A stretch of 29,298 bases of DNA from a virus (IMGVR_UViG_3300002231_000761:9547-38844), one strand, 5' to 3'; counted from the stretch's first letter, positions 16,686-22,955 are shown. The notes: a model not told the origin generated them from the sequence alone. Numbers and translations: made by a program.

Positions 16686-16964
16686 ATGAGTAATATGCAA
16701 TTATTGGAGTCTTTGGATAAATCTGTTCATGCTATGAGAAAGGTTTTAAGTGAACATATTAATGAGGGCAATGTTCAAACTACGGCAATTCAACAAAAAT
16801 TAACTAAGATTGAGGCCTCAATGGTTCGCGTAGAAGATTTGACAGAAATAAGAGATTTAGTCATTGGGCATAAAATAAAAATAGGCCTCTTATTCGGAGC
16901 TTTTAGTGCTGGAGTAATGTCAATTATTGCTTGGATAACTACTCATTTAGATAAGTTTAGGTGA
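16686..16964 (+). CDS. single-pass membrane protein, holin candidate (XhlA-like layout)
   Basis: 92 residues. The first 60 form a charged coiled-coil-like region (TAIQQKLTKIEASMVRVEDL). Then follows one hydrophobic segment, IGLLFGAFSAGVMSIIAWITTHL (about residues 66-88), and a short basic end DKFR. This layout resembles XhlA-like or class III holins that open the inner membrane for the endolysin. The lysozyme starts three bases after its stop codon. An antiholin or i-spanin are alternatives. Confidence 0.6.
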   Translation: MSNMQLLESLDKSVHAMRKVLSEHINEGNVQTTAIQQKLTKIEASMVRVEDLTEIRDLVIGHKIKIGLLFGAFSAGVMSIIAWITTHLDKFR

Positions 16965-16967
16965 TAT

Positions 16968-17435
16968 ATGATTTTAATTCGACTCGTAAATAGGATTAAA
17001 AAAGCTGAAGGATTGCGTTTAGCTCCTTATAAAGATACTAGAGGAATCTGGACAATCGGTTACGGCACTACTCATTGGGATAAAAAACCTGTGACAAAAG
17101 ATTGGCCAAATATAAGTGAACATTTTGCAGTTAGTATGTTATTTAGTGAAATAGTTTCGGCTGGCCTTGCTGCTGAGAAGTTTGTCAATAATTTCAATAT
17201 CTTAGATTCTATTAGGCAAGAAGCTTTAATAGAAATGGCCTATCAACTCGGACCGCAAGGCCAAAGGGGATTTGTTAAAGCAAAAGAAGCTATTGAACAT
17301 GGAAATTGGATTATAGCAAAAGAAGAATTATTGGATTCTCGATGGGCGAATCAAACCGTAGGTCGAGCTTTACGTATTGCTAATATGATTTATTTTGGAG
17401 ACTATTATGAAGATCGTAACAGTTCATGGATTTAA
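16968..17435 (+). CDS. endolysin, T4-type lysozyme (GH24)
   Basis: 155 residues, close to T4 lysozyme (164). The catalytic Glu-8-Asp-5-Thr pattern is present as E14, D23 and T29 in KKAEGLRLAPYKDTRGIWTIG, with the T4 spacing. The lobe features ALIEMAYQLGPQGQRGFVKA and the SRWANQTVGRALRIANMI end follow. It cuts the beta-1,4 bond between MurNAc and GlcNAc. No signal peptide is seen, so export needs a holin. ATG 16968; the 3' end overlaps the hydrolase gene. Confidence 0.9.
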   Translation: MILIRLVNRIKKAEGLRLAPYKDTRGIWTIGYGTTHWDKKPVTKDWPNISEHFAVSMLFSEIVSAGLAAEKFVNNFNILDSIRQEALIEMAYQLGPQGQRGFVKAKEAIEHGNWIIAKEELLDSRWANQTVGRALRIANMIYFGDYYEDRNSSWI

Positions 17436-17976
17436 TGTTAGAGATGGTGGAGCTAGAACTGTCGATAAATTAGCTCCATTTATTGAGAAGTTAGGATGGA
17501 TAGCTGATATAGATGACGCTGACTATGGTTATGTAGATTTGTTATCAGTTCGATTATTTAAGAGAAAAAAACATCATCAAACCATTCTTAAACTTGCTCA
17601 AGCCTTTACTGATTGTGACGTCATTATTACACACAGTAACGGAGCATATTACACTACCCAAGCACTGCATTTAATAAAAACTCAGAAAACCGTAATTCAC
17701 ATTAGTCCAGCATTAAACTCTAAAACACCACCACCAAAGGCTGTTTTAAGGCAATTAGTTTTGTTTACGCCACACGATGGTTGGGTTAAACTCGCTAGCT
17801 ATTTACCGGCACATCCTTGGGGCCGAATGGGTGCCCGAGGATATCAAGGAGACAGTGAAAAAGTTATGAGTATTATGGACGCAAATGTCCATGGGCATTC
17901 TGATTGGTTTTCTGATACTCATATTTCGTCGACCTGGCAATATTGCCATAATTTTATAAAGGAGAAAGCCTCATGA
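17407..17976 (+). CDS. alpha/beta-hydrolase in the lysis cassette
   Basis: 189 residues from ATG 17407, chosen because GGAG (17397-17400) lies six bases upstream. It reads like a small alpha/beta-hydrolase: an oxyanion-type HGF at residues 7-9, a nucleophile elbow THSNGA with S77, an acid candidate D124 in TPHDGWVK, and a base candidate H164 in HGHSDWF. The enzyme would be an esterase, lipase or amidase; the substrate is unknown. It overlaps the lysozyme by 29 bases and the lipoprotein by four, so it is made with the lysis proteins. It may attack an envelope ester or lipid, as LysB does in other phages. Confidence 0.7.
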   Translation: MKIVTVHGFNVRDGGARTVDKLAPFIEKLGWIADIDDADYGYVDLLSVRLFKRKKHHQTILKLAQAFTDCDVIITHSNGAYYTTQALHLIKTQKTVIHISPALNSKTPPPKAVLRQLVLFTPHDGWVKLASYLPAHPWGRMGARGYQGDSEKVMSIMDANVHGHSDWFSDTHISSTWQYCHNFIKEKAS

Positions 17977-18119
17977 AATTTCTAATTACTCTAATAATTT
18001 TGTTCTTTTTAACTGGTTGTTACGCCGCCAAGTATACTGTTAAAAAATATGACCCTGAAACCGGAGCTCTTATCTCTGTATTTCGGGAGTTCAGAGCCGT
18101 CGTCAACTCGAACAATTAA
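17973..18119 (+). CDS. small lysis-cassette lipoprotein (spanin candidate)
   Basis: 48 residues as read. The N-terminus MKFLITLIILFFLTGC is a short lipoprotein signal with lipobox LTGC, predicting acylation at C16 and outer-membrane anchoring. ATG 17973 overlaps the hydrolase stop (ATGA), and GGAG (17961-17964) is eight bases upstream. After the lysozyme and hydrolase, an outer-membrane spanin subunit or another lysis lipoprotein is likely. The printed end (VVNSNN) may be artificial, because coding-like sequence continues in two other frames to 18278, giving about 101 residues if one base is restored and one removed. Confidence 0.7.
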   Translation: MKFLITLIILFFLTGCYAAKYTVKKYDPETGALISVFREFRAVVNSNN

Positions 18120-18278
18120 ATGTGGATTATGATGGTGTGAAACAAAACATTTAAAGGGTCTGTGGGAAAAGCTACTAGTACTCCGAGCCCAATGGAGAAG
18201 ACAATGTCAAATTTGCTACCTGTTCTTCTCGAACAAGCTCTTCTCGGAATACCCGGACCTGTAAAGGATAATAACTAG
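18092..18278 (+). other. coding-like continuation of the lipoprotein gene in shifted frames
   Basis: From about 18095 the frame CGT CGT CAA reads RRQLEQLNVDYDGVKQ, and from about 18146 a third frame, back in phase with the lipoprotein, reads TFKGSVGKATS onward through MSNLLPVLLEQALLGIPGPV to TAG 18276-18278. A -1 indel near 18091-18098 and a +1 indel in the A-rich 18140-18147 would merge these with the lipoprotein. Alternatively, ATG 18204 with GGAG at 18194-18197 could start a 24-residue peptide alone. Confidence 0.4.
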
Positions 18279-18357
18279 TTTCGTGTTCAAGGACTCTAAT
18301 GAAGTTGATCAGATCGCACGCCCCGATCATGATTTATTTCAGAGACTTGCAGCACGG

Positions 18358-18398
18358 CTGCCGAGCCAAGGCAAGCCTTCCAAGGCTCGGCAGTTTTT
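18358..18398 (+). terminator. strong intrinsic terminator of the late operon
   Basis: CTGCCGAGCC (18358-18367) pairs perfectly with GGCTCGGCAG (18384-18393), a ten-pair GC-rich stem with a small inner AAGG/CCTT stem, followed at once by T5 (18394-18398). Confidence 0.9.
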
Positions 18399-18411
18399 CA
18401 GGCGGCGACTT

Positions 18412-18444
18412 CAGCTGGTCTAAATTAACGGCCAGCTGCTTTTT
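18412..18444 (+). terminator. second tandem intrinsic terminator
   Basis: CAGCTGGTC (18412-18420) pairs with GGCCAGCTG (18430-18438 with one G-U), loop about nine bases, followed by C and T5 (18440-18444). Placed 13 bases after the first terminator, so the late transcript has a double stop. Confidence 0.85.
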
Positions 18445-18496
18445 ACTAAGTAGCTTTGCATTTTAAGCAAATATAGCTTTCAAAATGTATTCTCTA

Positions 18497-18585
18497 GGAT
18501 CCCCTGGGATTCAACTTGAAATCAATGATAGCCAAGATATATAACCATATTATTTTAATGCTAGGTGAGCCCTGGTGAGCCCAAG
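18497..18585 (+). repeat. structured intergenic repeat, copy B
   Basis: Shares ATATAACCATATT (18539-18551), a TTTAATnCTAG block and CCCTGGTGA (18570-18578) with the 5.4 kb copy, in the same order and similar spacing. It also has a perfect tandem GGTGAGCCC pair (18564-18572 and 18574-18582, one base apart). A further piece at 18681-18701 (CCCTTTAAAATCAATAACTT plus A) matches the start of the 20.8 kb copy at 20 of 21 bases. There is no ORF here. Confidence 0.65.
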
Positions 18586-18717
18586 GACAGCAGTTTAAGT
18601 AACTTCCTTAGCGCCCCTGTATATAGCGCTCGGGAGAGGGCTGATTTATCAAGTCTTATTAGGTCGGATATTACATTAACCCCTTTAAAATCAATAACTT
18701 ATTAGCCTTATTAAGTC

Positions 18718-18745
18718 TTGTCTTGCAGGCACCGGCATGTATAAC
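18718..18745 (+). promoter_or_regulatory. possible promoter ahead of the GC-rich hairpin region
   Basis: TTGTCT (18718-18723), 16-base spacer, TATAAC (18740-18745). Fair but not perfect boxes. If active it would transcribe the structured segment that follows. A second TATAAC lies at 18757-18762 without a good -35. Confidence 0.35.
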
Positions 18746-18886
18746 CTGCGTGCACCTATAACGTCATGACGGGTGGGCAGGTACATGGTGTGTACATAGG
18801 CGGTAAAACCACGCGCCTGTAATAGCGTGGGACCTAGGCGTACGACGTCTCTTCTACGGCGTTATGGGCGCGCCCGGGCATAACGA
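18725..18886. ncRNA. GC-rich run of hairpins, candidate noncoding RNA or DNA signal
   Basis: No ORF worth naming. Consecutive stems: GCAGG/CCTGC (18725-18729, 18745-18749), GTACA/TGTAC (18781-18785, 18791-18795), CCACGC/GCGTGG (18809-18814, 18825-18830), ACGACGT/ACGGCGT with one mismatch (18842-18848, 18856-18862) and GTTATG/CATAAC (18861-18866, 18879-18884); the last two compete. A GGGCGCGCCC palindrome lies in the final loop. GC content is clearly higher than in the flanks. It could be a structured RNA, an origin or a packaging signal; nothing decides between these. Confidence 0.4.
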
Positions 18887-18898
18887 GCATAATTGAGA

Positions 18899-18927
18899 TT
18901 TACAACGAGAAAAAAATAGCTTATAAT
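18899..18927 (+). promoter_or_regulatory. sigma70-type promoter for the helicase gene
   Basis: TTTACA (18899-18904), 17-base spacer, perfect TATAAT (18922-18927). The start of transcription would fall near 18934, giving a leader of about 105 bases before ATG 19039. Confidence 0.85.
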
Positions 18928-18935
18928 AAATTTTT

Positions 18936-19021
18936 AGGGGTAAGGCCTCATAAATTAGGCTTCCTCGTTGTTTCTCTATCATGCCGTGAGCACGATTGAT
19001 TTTGAAGCCTTACCTCTTTTT
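18936..19021 (+). promoter_or_regulatory. attenuator-like leader of the helicase gene
   Basis: AGGGGTAAGGC (18936-18946) pairs with GCCTTACCTCT (19007-19017), eleven pairs with one G-U, and is followed by a T run (to 19021), so closing this stem looks like a terminator. Within the 60-base loop GCCT (18945-18948) can pair with AGGC (18957-18960), which uses bases of the large stem and could compete with it. The ribosome site AGGA (19027-19030) comes directly after. The layout suggests a switch, but no known riboswitch class is recognised. Confidence 0.5.
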
Positions 19022-19038
19022 GATAAAGGAAGATATTA

Positions 19039-20775
19039 ATGAGAATAACTCGTGTCGGCCGTTACCTACATATTCATTGTTCAACTGCCCATTATCCAAA
19101 TCTTCGAACATTACCTGGTTTTAAACGAGAACTTGAAAAAGGCTTAATAAAAGCAGAACCGTCTCGGGCAAATCTTGAGCATCTTCTTGAGAACTTTCCT
19201 GCTGCTAAGTGGGAATCCGAAGATTACCTTAGAATTCAGAAATTAGAGAGCCTTGAAAAAAGCTCAATAGAAGAATATAACGAATTTGATTTTGACTTCA
19301 AACTACCGCCATATCAGCATCAAATTGAAGCTTTTTATAGATCCGCAGACATGCCAGGATTTGCTTATTTTATGGAAATGGGCACAGGTAAAACAAAAGT
19401 TTTAATCGATAATATTGCTTATCTTTGGCTTAAAGGAAAAATCGAAGGAGCGCTTATTTTGGCACCAAATGGTGTTCACGAACAGTTTATTGAGGAACAG
19501 CTTGAAATCCACATGCCTAACTTTTGTGATTACATTTCTTTTTCTCATGCTTCCGGTGGTAAAGTAGCTTGGCGCAAAAAATATGAATCGTTTATGGATT
19601 ACAAAGGCCCTTGGTGTAAGATATTGGCGATAAACATCGAGGCGTTAAGTCATAATTCAGGCCTTCAGAAAGGATCACAGTTTTTAAAAAGTTTTGACGG
19701 CCGAAGGAAAAAGGTTCTAATAGCTGTAGATGAGTCTACGAGAATCAAGTCACGTTCATCAATTAGAACAAAAAACGCTTTCAAACTTCGAGCGCCTTGT
19801 TCTTATGCCAGAATTCTTTCTGGAAGCCCAATAACACGAGGGGTCGAAGATTTATTTAATCAATTTAAATTTCTAAGCCCAAATATTTTAGGGTATACGA
19901 GTTATTATACCTTTAAAAACAGATACTGTGTCGTAGAGCAAGAAAATCATTTCGTCAAAACACGTAAAGGTGCATTAAAAGAAGTTGAAGTTGAGCATAT
20001 TCAAGATTATAAAAATATGGATGAACTCAAACGAAAAGTTTTACCCTGGTGCCATCGAGCCACAAAAGATGAGTGCTTAGATTTACCGCCGAAAATATAT
20101 AAAAATCGTTTTGTTCCGATATCTGATGAGCAGCGAAAAGCCTATAGAGAATTAGCTAGAGAAATGGAAATCGAATTAAATGGTCAATATCTTTCAGCTG
20201 CTATGGCAATTGTTCGATTAACTAAGCTTCAACAAATTCTTTGTGGTTTTTTAAGAATGGGAGATGAAAAAGACTATATTTTTAAGAAAAACCCCCGTCT
20301 TATTGCCGCACAAGAATGGGTAGAAGAAGCTCAAGGACAAGTAGTTATTTGGGCCCGGTTCACTCGAGATATCGATCTTCTTTGTGAAGCTTTTCCAGGA
20401 GACCATGTTCGGTATGATGGTAAAGTAAATAAAACTGAGCGTAAAAAAGCAAAAGAAGATTTTTTAGCTGAAAATAAACGCATTTTTATTGGTAAGCCGG
20501 CGTCAGGTGGACTTGGTTTAAATTGGCTGGTAGGTGCACATGACGTTCTTTACTTTTCGAATAGTTTTGATGCAGAGCACCGCTGGCAATCTGAAGACAG
20601 GAACCATCGAATGGGTACCAAGAAAACGGTCACTTACACTGACCTCGTGGTACCGAAATCTATAGACACGTACATCCTCACAGCCCTGCGCTCCAAAAAG
20701 GATATCGCCACCATGGTTACGGAAGATATTCGTGATCTATTGAGAGAAGTTATTCTTCGAGCAAAAACCCTTTGA
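19039..20775 (+). CDS. SNF2-type superfamily 2 DNA helicase/ATPase
   Basis: 578 residues. Helicase motifs in order: PPYQHQ (about 90-95), Walker A MGTGKT (K118), LAPNGVHEQF (141-150), DEAH-position DEST (231-234), LSGSPITRG (260-268), and motif VI QSEDRNHRMG (517-526). The pattern, especially RNHRMGTKKTVTYTDLV, matches the phage SNF2-like group. It likely moves or remodels DNA in replication, recombination or against host defence. It is alone between a promoter with a structured leader and a repeat. ATG 19039 is eight bases after AGGA. Confidence 0.9.
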   Translation: MRITRVGRYLHIHCSTAHYPNLRTLPGFKRELEKGLIKAEPSRANLEHLLENFPAAKWESEDYLRIQKLESLEKSSIEEYNEFDFDFKLPPYQHQIEAFYRSADMPGFAYFMEMGTGKTKVLIDNIAYLWLKGKIEGALILAPNGVHEQFIEEQLEIHMPNFCDYISFSHASGGKVAWRKKYESFMDYKGPWCKILAINIEALSHNSGLQKGSQFLKSFDGRRKKVLIAVDESTRIKSRSSIRTKNAFKLRAPCSYARILSGSPITRGVEDLFNQFKFLSPNILGYTSYYTFKNRYCVVEQENHFVKTRKGALKEVEVEHIQDYKNMDELKRKVLPWCHRATKDECLDLPPKIYKNRFVPISDEQRKAYRELAREMEIELNGQYLSAAMAIVRLTKLQQILCGFLRMGDEKDYIFKKNPRLIAAQEWVEEAQGQVVIWARFTRDIDLLCEAFPGDHVRYDGKVNKTERKKAKEDFLAENKRIFIGKPASGGLGLNWLVGAHDVLYFSNSFDAEHRWQSEDRNHRMGTKKTVTYTDLVVPKSIDTYILTALRSKKDIATMVTEDIRDLLREVILRAKTL

Positions 20776-20857
20776 AATCAATAACTTAGTGGTCACCAGG
20801 CTCTCTACTTGAAAATGAGCAATATAGCTATACACATAGCTTTACGCAGGAACACCC
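20768..20857 (+). repeat. structured intergenic repeat, copy C
   Basis: Begins inside the helicase stop codon region with CCCTTTGAAATCAATAACTT (20768-20787), matching 18681-18700. GTGGTCACCAGG (20789-20800) is the reverse complement of a motif in copy A. AAAATGAGCAATATA (20812-20826) is identical to copy A. AGCTAT/ATAGCT (20826-20831, 20836-20841) replaces copy A's stem, with GCTTTA and AACACCC ends alike. The stem differs in sequence but is kept as a stem, which argues for selection on structure. Confidence 0.65.
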
Positions 20858-20867
20858 GTCTAGGAGC

Positions 20868-20905
20868 AAAAAAGAAGGCCTGGCAGTCTAGGACATACCA
20901 GGCCT
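20868..20905 (-). terminator. intrinsic terminator of the minus-strand operon
   Basis: AGGCCTGG (20876-20883) pairs with CCAGGCCT (20898-20905). On the minus strand the stem is followed by TTC and a run of six T (complement of 20868-20873). It lies 16 bases past the last minus-strand stop codon. Confidence 0.85.
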
Positions 20906-20921
20906 CTCTATGAGGAACTCG

Positions 20922-21089
20922 TTATCTTGGCCAGGCCGAGACGTTTATAATTCCATAATCTGTATCGTTATCTTCAGCATATTTGATTTTTGCCAATTTC
21001 TCACAATCGGCTAGCTTTCCATATATGTTATGTTCCCAGCCGTCGATATCGTAGAAATACCAGGTTTTATATCTTTGACAACCACTCAT
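20922..21089 (-). CDS. small hypothetical protein, last gene of the minus operon
   Basis: 55 residues, reading MSGCQRYKTWYFYDIDGWEH, then IYGKLADCEKLAKIKYAE and an end VSAWPR. It is too short for a default ORF cut but has a clean protein-like composition, follows the 131-residue gene by 23 bases and precedes the operon terminator. No good ribosome site is seen, so it may be coupled to the gene before. No family recognised; two Cys are present but no zinc motif. Confidence 0.65.
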   Translation of the reverse strand: MSGCQRYKTWYFYDIDGWEHNIYGKLADCEKLAKIKYAEDNDTDYGIINVSAWPR

Positions 21090-21112
21090 TGCAAATTATT
21101 TGGATGGCCATC

Positions 21113-21508
21113 TCAACACCCCATTGCTCGTTCAGCTCGGCATTCGGCTTCGAACTGTTGCTCTTCTTCGAGCTGCTGACAATATTCTTCGAAGACCTCA
21201 AGCTCCATCTGGTCAGGATCAACGACCGCAACCACTCGCCGGCCTTCGCAATAGTTGCATTGCACGTTGTAAACTCCCGACATATATTCTTCGCGAAAGT
21301 GTGGATCTTGATCAAAATCGTCTTGAGTCAGGCCGCCACAATCGATAGATGGGTTGGTGTGCGTTCCTTCACCCTGACATATCGGGCAAACGGCCCACTT
21401 TGTTGGTAGTTCGATTTCACCTTCATCAGTATGAAGAACCGGCTTTTCAGCCGGCTCCGTAACTCGAGGGTCGTTGTGATAATTATAGTTTTCAAGCATC
21501 GAATTCAT
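21113..21508 (-). CDS. Cys-rich zinc-ribbon-like protein
   Basis: 131 residues. CPICQGEG (about 41-48) and CNYCEGRR (about 83-90) look like two halves of a DnaJ-type zinc-binding site, separated by an acidic linker with one more Cys. The C-terminal 35 residues are an acidic Gln/Glu helix. It may bind a protein or nucleic acid; no enzyme motif is seen. GGAGG lies five bases before the ATG at 21508, and the gene starts one base after the previous stop. Confidence 0.7.
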   Translation of the reverse strand: MNSMLENYNYHNDPRVTEPAEKPVLHTDEGEIELPTKWAVCPICQGEGTHTNPSIDCGGLTQDDFDQDPHFREEYMSGVYNVQCNYCEGRRVVAVVDPDQMELEVFEEYCQQLEEEQQFEAECRAERAMGC

Positions 21509-21509
21509 T

Positions 21510-21923
21510 TCATCCTCCCATTAAAACATTTCCTTGAAGTATCTCAGAAACTGATTCGCCCGTATCATCACTCCAACAAGAACGATCAGCTAGACTCTGG
21601 CCTCTCGAGTTGTATTCTCGCCCACATGAGCAGGTGTTGACCAGAGACCTATGGAGCTGGACGATTTCACCGCAATCGCATTCTCCCACGGCTGATTCCC
21701 AATATGATCGATGATGTTTTTGATTAAATGGGCCCGCAACGTTAAATTCACCGCTCATGCAAGCGTTATAATTCTCCAATCCAGCTTCATCCATTTCGGA
21801 AGTATCCAGCTCAAAATTCTCAGTGGCTGGAAACGAAAATCCACTATCAGGATGATCGAGATCCGTGAACTCTATAGACCGCTCGATCACCGTGATCCGA
21901 TGACCTCGTTTGAAGTTTTTCAT
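21510..21923 (-). CDS. hypothetical protein with a CxC...CxC zinc-ribbon-like motif
   Basis: 137 residues. The start was placed at 21923 (MKNFKRGHRITVIERSIEF) because GGAG lies eight bases upstream and the ATG overlaps the previous stop; a longer frame reaches 21977 without support. CDCGEIVQLHRS and CSCGREYNSRGQ form a likely zinc ribbon near residues 90-120. The N-terminus is beta-like. Function unknown; it is cotranscribed with the other minus genes. Confidence 0.65.
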   Translation of the reverse strand: MKNFKRGHRITVIERSIEFTDLDHPDSGFSFPATENFELDTSEMDEAGLENYNACMSGEFNVAGPFNQKHHRSYWESAVGECDCGEIVQLHRSLVNTCSCGREYNSRGQSLADRSCWSDDTGESVSEILQGNVLMGG

Positions 21924-22219
21924 GTGATTTGCTCCGAATGTCTGCAACGATGACCATCCTCCCATTGGGCTCTGCAATTTGAATCGTGTCTTATTATTGC
22001 ATTGAGCGGCATTTTGAGCTTGTGGCCAAACTCTTCGATCTTTTCAGCTGGGTAAACGTTAATAAGTTCGAGATCTGGGTGATGGCTTGCAAGCTCTTCA
22101 GCACGATCCCAAACTTCATCATACTTTTTGCCCGAGTCTTTCTTGAACTCAGGCCCAACAAAAAGAAGCCGAGTAAGTCTATGGCCACGGCCATATTTAA
22201 ATTCGTATGTTTTGTTCAT
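21920..22219 (-). CDS. hypothetical protein of the minus operon
   Basis: 99 residues, from a start that overlaps the previous gene (ATGA) to TGA overlapping the next. It reads TYEFKYGRGHRLTRLLFVGPEF, a central DRAEELASHHPDLELINVYPAEKI and an end with CRAQWEDGHRCRHS. The C/H cluster could bind a metal. The opening resembles the RGHRIT opening of the next gene, so they may be related. No family named. Confidence 0.65.
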   Translation of the reverse strand: MNKTYEFKYGRGHRLTRLLFVGPEFKKDSGKKYDEVWDRAEELASHHPDLELINVYPAEKIEEFGHKLKMPLNAIIRHDSNCRAQWEDGHRCRHSEQIT

Positions 22220-22434
22220 TTCGGAATCTCCACATTACGAAAACGATAATAAGCCGTATTGAGGCCTACCATAAAAGCTGTGGTAACGTGAGCATCATTA
22301 AATCTCTCAATGAACTCGTTAGCTTCAGCTCCTGTTTTGCAAGTGTAAAAGCAGGAGTTTATGAGATCACGGCCTTTACAAGTGATCCCGGTGCCATGTT
22401 TTTCAACAGCGGGCGGAGTAGTGTGTTCGTTCAT
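22216..22434 (-). CDS. first gene of the minus operon, hypothetical
   Basis: 72 residues from ATG 22434 (MNEHTTPPAVEK), selected because GAGG lies about eight bases upstream; the frame is open 17 codons further but without a ribosome site. It has a GIT CKGRDLINSCFYTCKTGAEANEF part, with spaced Cys, and an alpha/beta look. The promoter at 22497-22525 is 63 bases upstream. Function unknown. Confidence 0.6.
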   Translation of the reverse strand: MNEHTTPPAVEKHGTGITCKGRDLINSCFYTCKTGAEANEFIERFNDAHVTTAFMVGLNTAYYRFRNVEIPK

Positions 22435-22496
22435 AGCAATTTCCTCGTTTAAAGTGAGTCGAAATGAGCCAGGAGAAATTCCCATCTCATATTACT

Positions 22497-22525
22497 ATTA
22501 TATAACAATTTTACGCCGGTGTACA
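22497..22525 (-). promoter_or_regulatory. minus-strand promoter of the small-protein operon
   Basis: On the minus strand TGTACA (22525-22520), a 17-base spacer and a perfect TATAAT (22502-22497). The -35 lies within AAATAATTGTGTAC, which is repeated exactly at the -35 of the diverging promoter at 23021. Confidence 0.7.
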
Positions 22526-22659
22526 CAATTATTTGAAAACCGTTTTAACTAGTCTCATCACACACGGTCATAGATCTAGGCTGCCCGCGCGCGTGCCCGC
22601 GTGTGCATAAATTTATGGATTAAAAACTATTATCGGATTTCACACACGGGAGTTCGATA

Positions 22660-22760
22660 GTGATAATCATTGTCATTTGACGGTAAGTGATAATCATTGT
22701 CATTTGACGGTAAGTGATAATCATTGTCATTTAATCGTAAGTGATAATCATTGTCATTTA
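22660..22760 (+). repeat. 27-bp direct repeats of a dyad (iteron or operator cluster)
   Basis: Units start at 22660, 22687, 22714 and 22741, an exact 27-base period. Units 1 and 2 are identical, unit 3 has three changes in its second half, and unit 4 is 20 bases long. All four keep TGATAATCATTGTCA, a 7-1-7 dyad with one asymmetric pair, one base off the Fur-box form TGATAATNATTATCA. There is no ORF here. An origin with initiator-binding iterons, or a multi-site operator, are the two readings. Confidence 0.9.
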
Positions 22761-22762
22761 AA

Positions 22763-22785
22763 AAGTGGTCAAAAATTGACCACTT
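22763..22785. repeat. ten-base inverted repeat beside the 27-bp repeats
   Basis: AAGTGGTCAA (22763-22772), three A, TTGACCACTT (22776-22785), perfectly complementary. It sits two bases after the last repeat unit. A protein-binding site or cruciform in an origin is likely; no T run makes it a + strand terminator. Confidence 0.8.
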
Positions 22786-22882
22786 GCCAGATTTCACCAG
22801 GCTCACTTCGCAGAAATAAGTGAGTAACTATTCACACACGGCGTATATTCAAAAAAGCTAATATAAGTCCTATCACCGCAGA

Positions 22883-22955
22883 AGCAAGCGAGGTGGGACA
22901 CATAAAAAAGCCAATAGGTACTATTAGTTTCTTTTTTTATATCACCTCGCTTGCT
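22883..22955. other. very long nested hairpin in the control region
   Basis: AGCAAGCGAGGTG (22883-22895) and CACCTCGCTTGCT (22943-22955) are perfect 13-base arms. Inside, TAAAAAAG and CTTTTTTTA can pair and AATAG/CTATT form a cap with loop GTA. As RNA or single-stranded DNA it would fold almost completely. CCTCGCTTGCTCTG in the right arm recurs at 23915-23928. It could be a single-strand origin element, a bidirectional stop or a small RNA. Confidence 0.75.

Noticed and set aside
18283-18423. GTG-started frame of 46 codons (VFKDSNEVDQIARPDHD...)
   Set aside because: It runs straight through the strong terminator at 18358-18398 and into the second one, and the nearest ribosome site is about 14 bases away; probably an accident of GC-rich stem sequence.
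18721-18900. tRNA genes in the GC-rich hairpin region
   Set aside because: No T-loop GTTCRANTC motif, no seven-pair acceptor stem and no CCA end could be found.
20990-22552. Plus-strand ORFs opposite the small-protein operon
   Set aside because: They mirror minus-strand genes that have ribosome sites, ATGA couplings, a promoter and a terminator; the plus frames have none of these.
22660-22760. CRISPR array
   Set aside because: Repeats are directly adjacent with a 27-base period and no variable spacers, and no cas gene is present.
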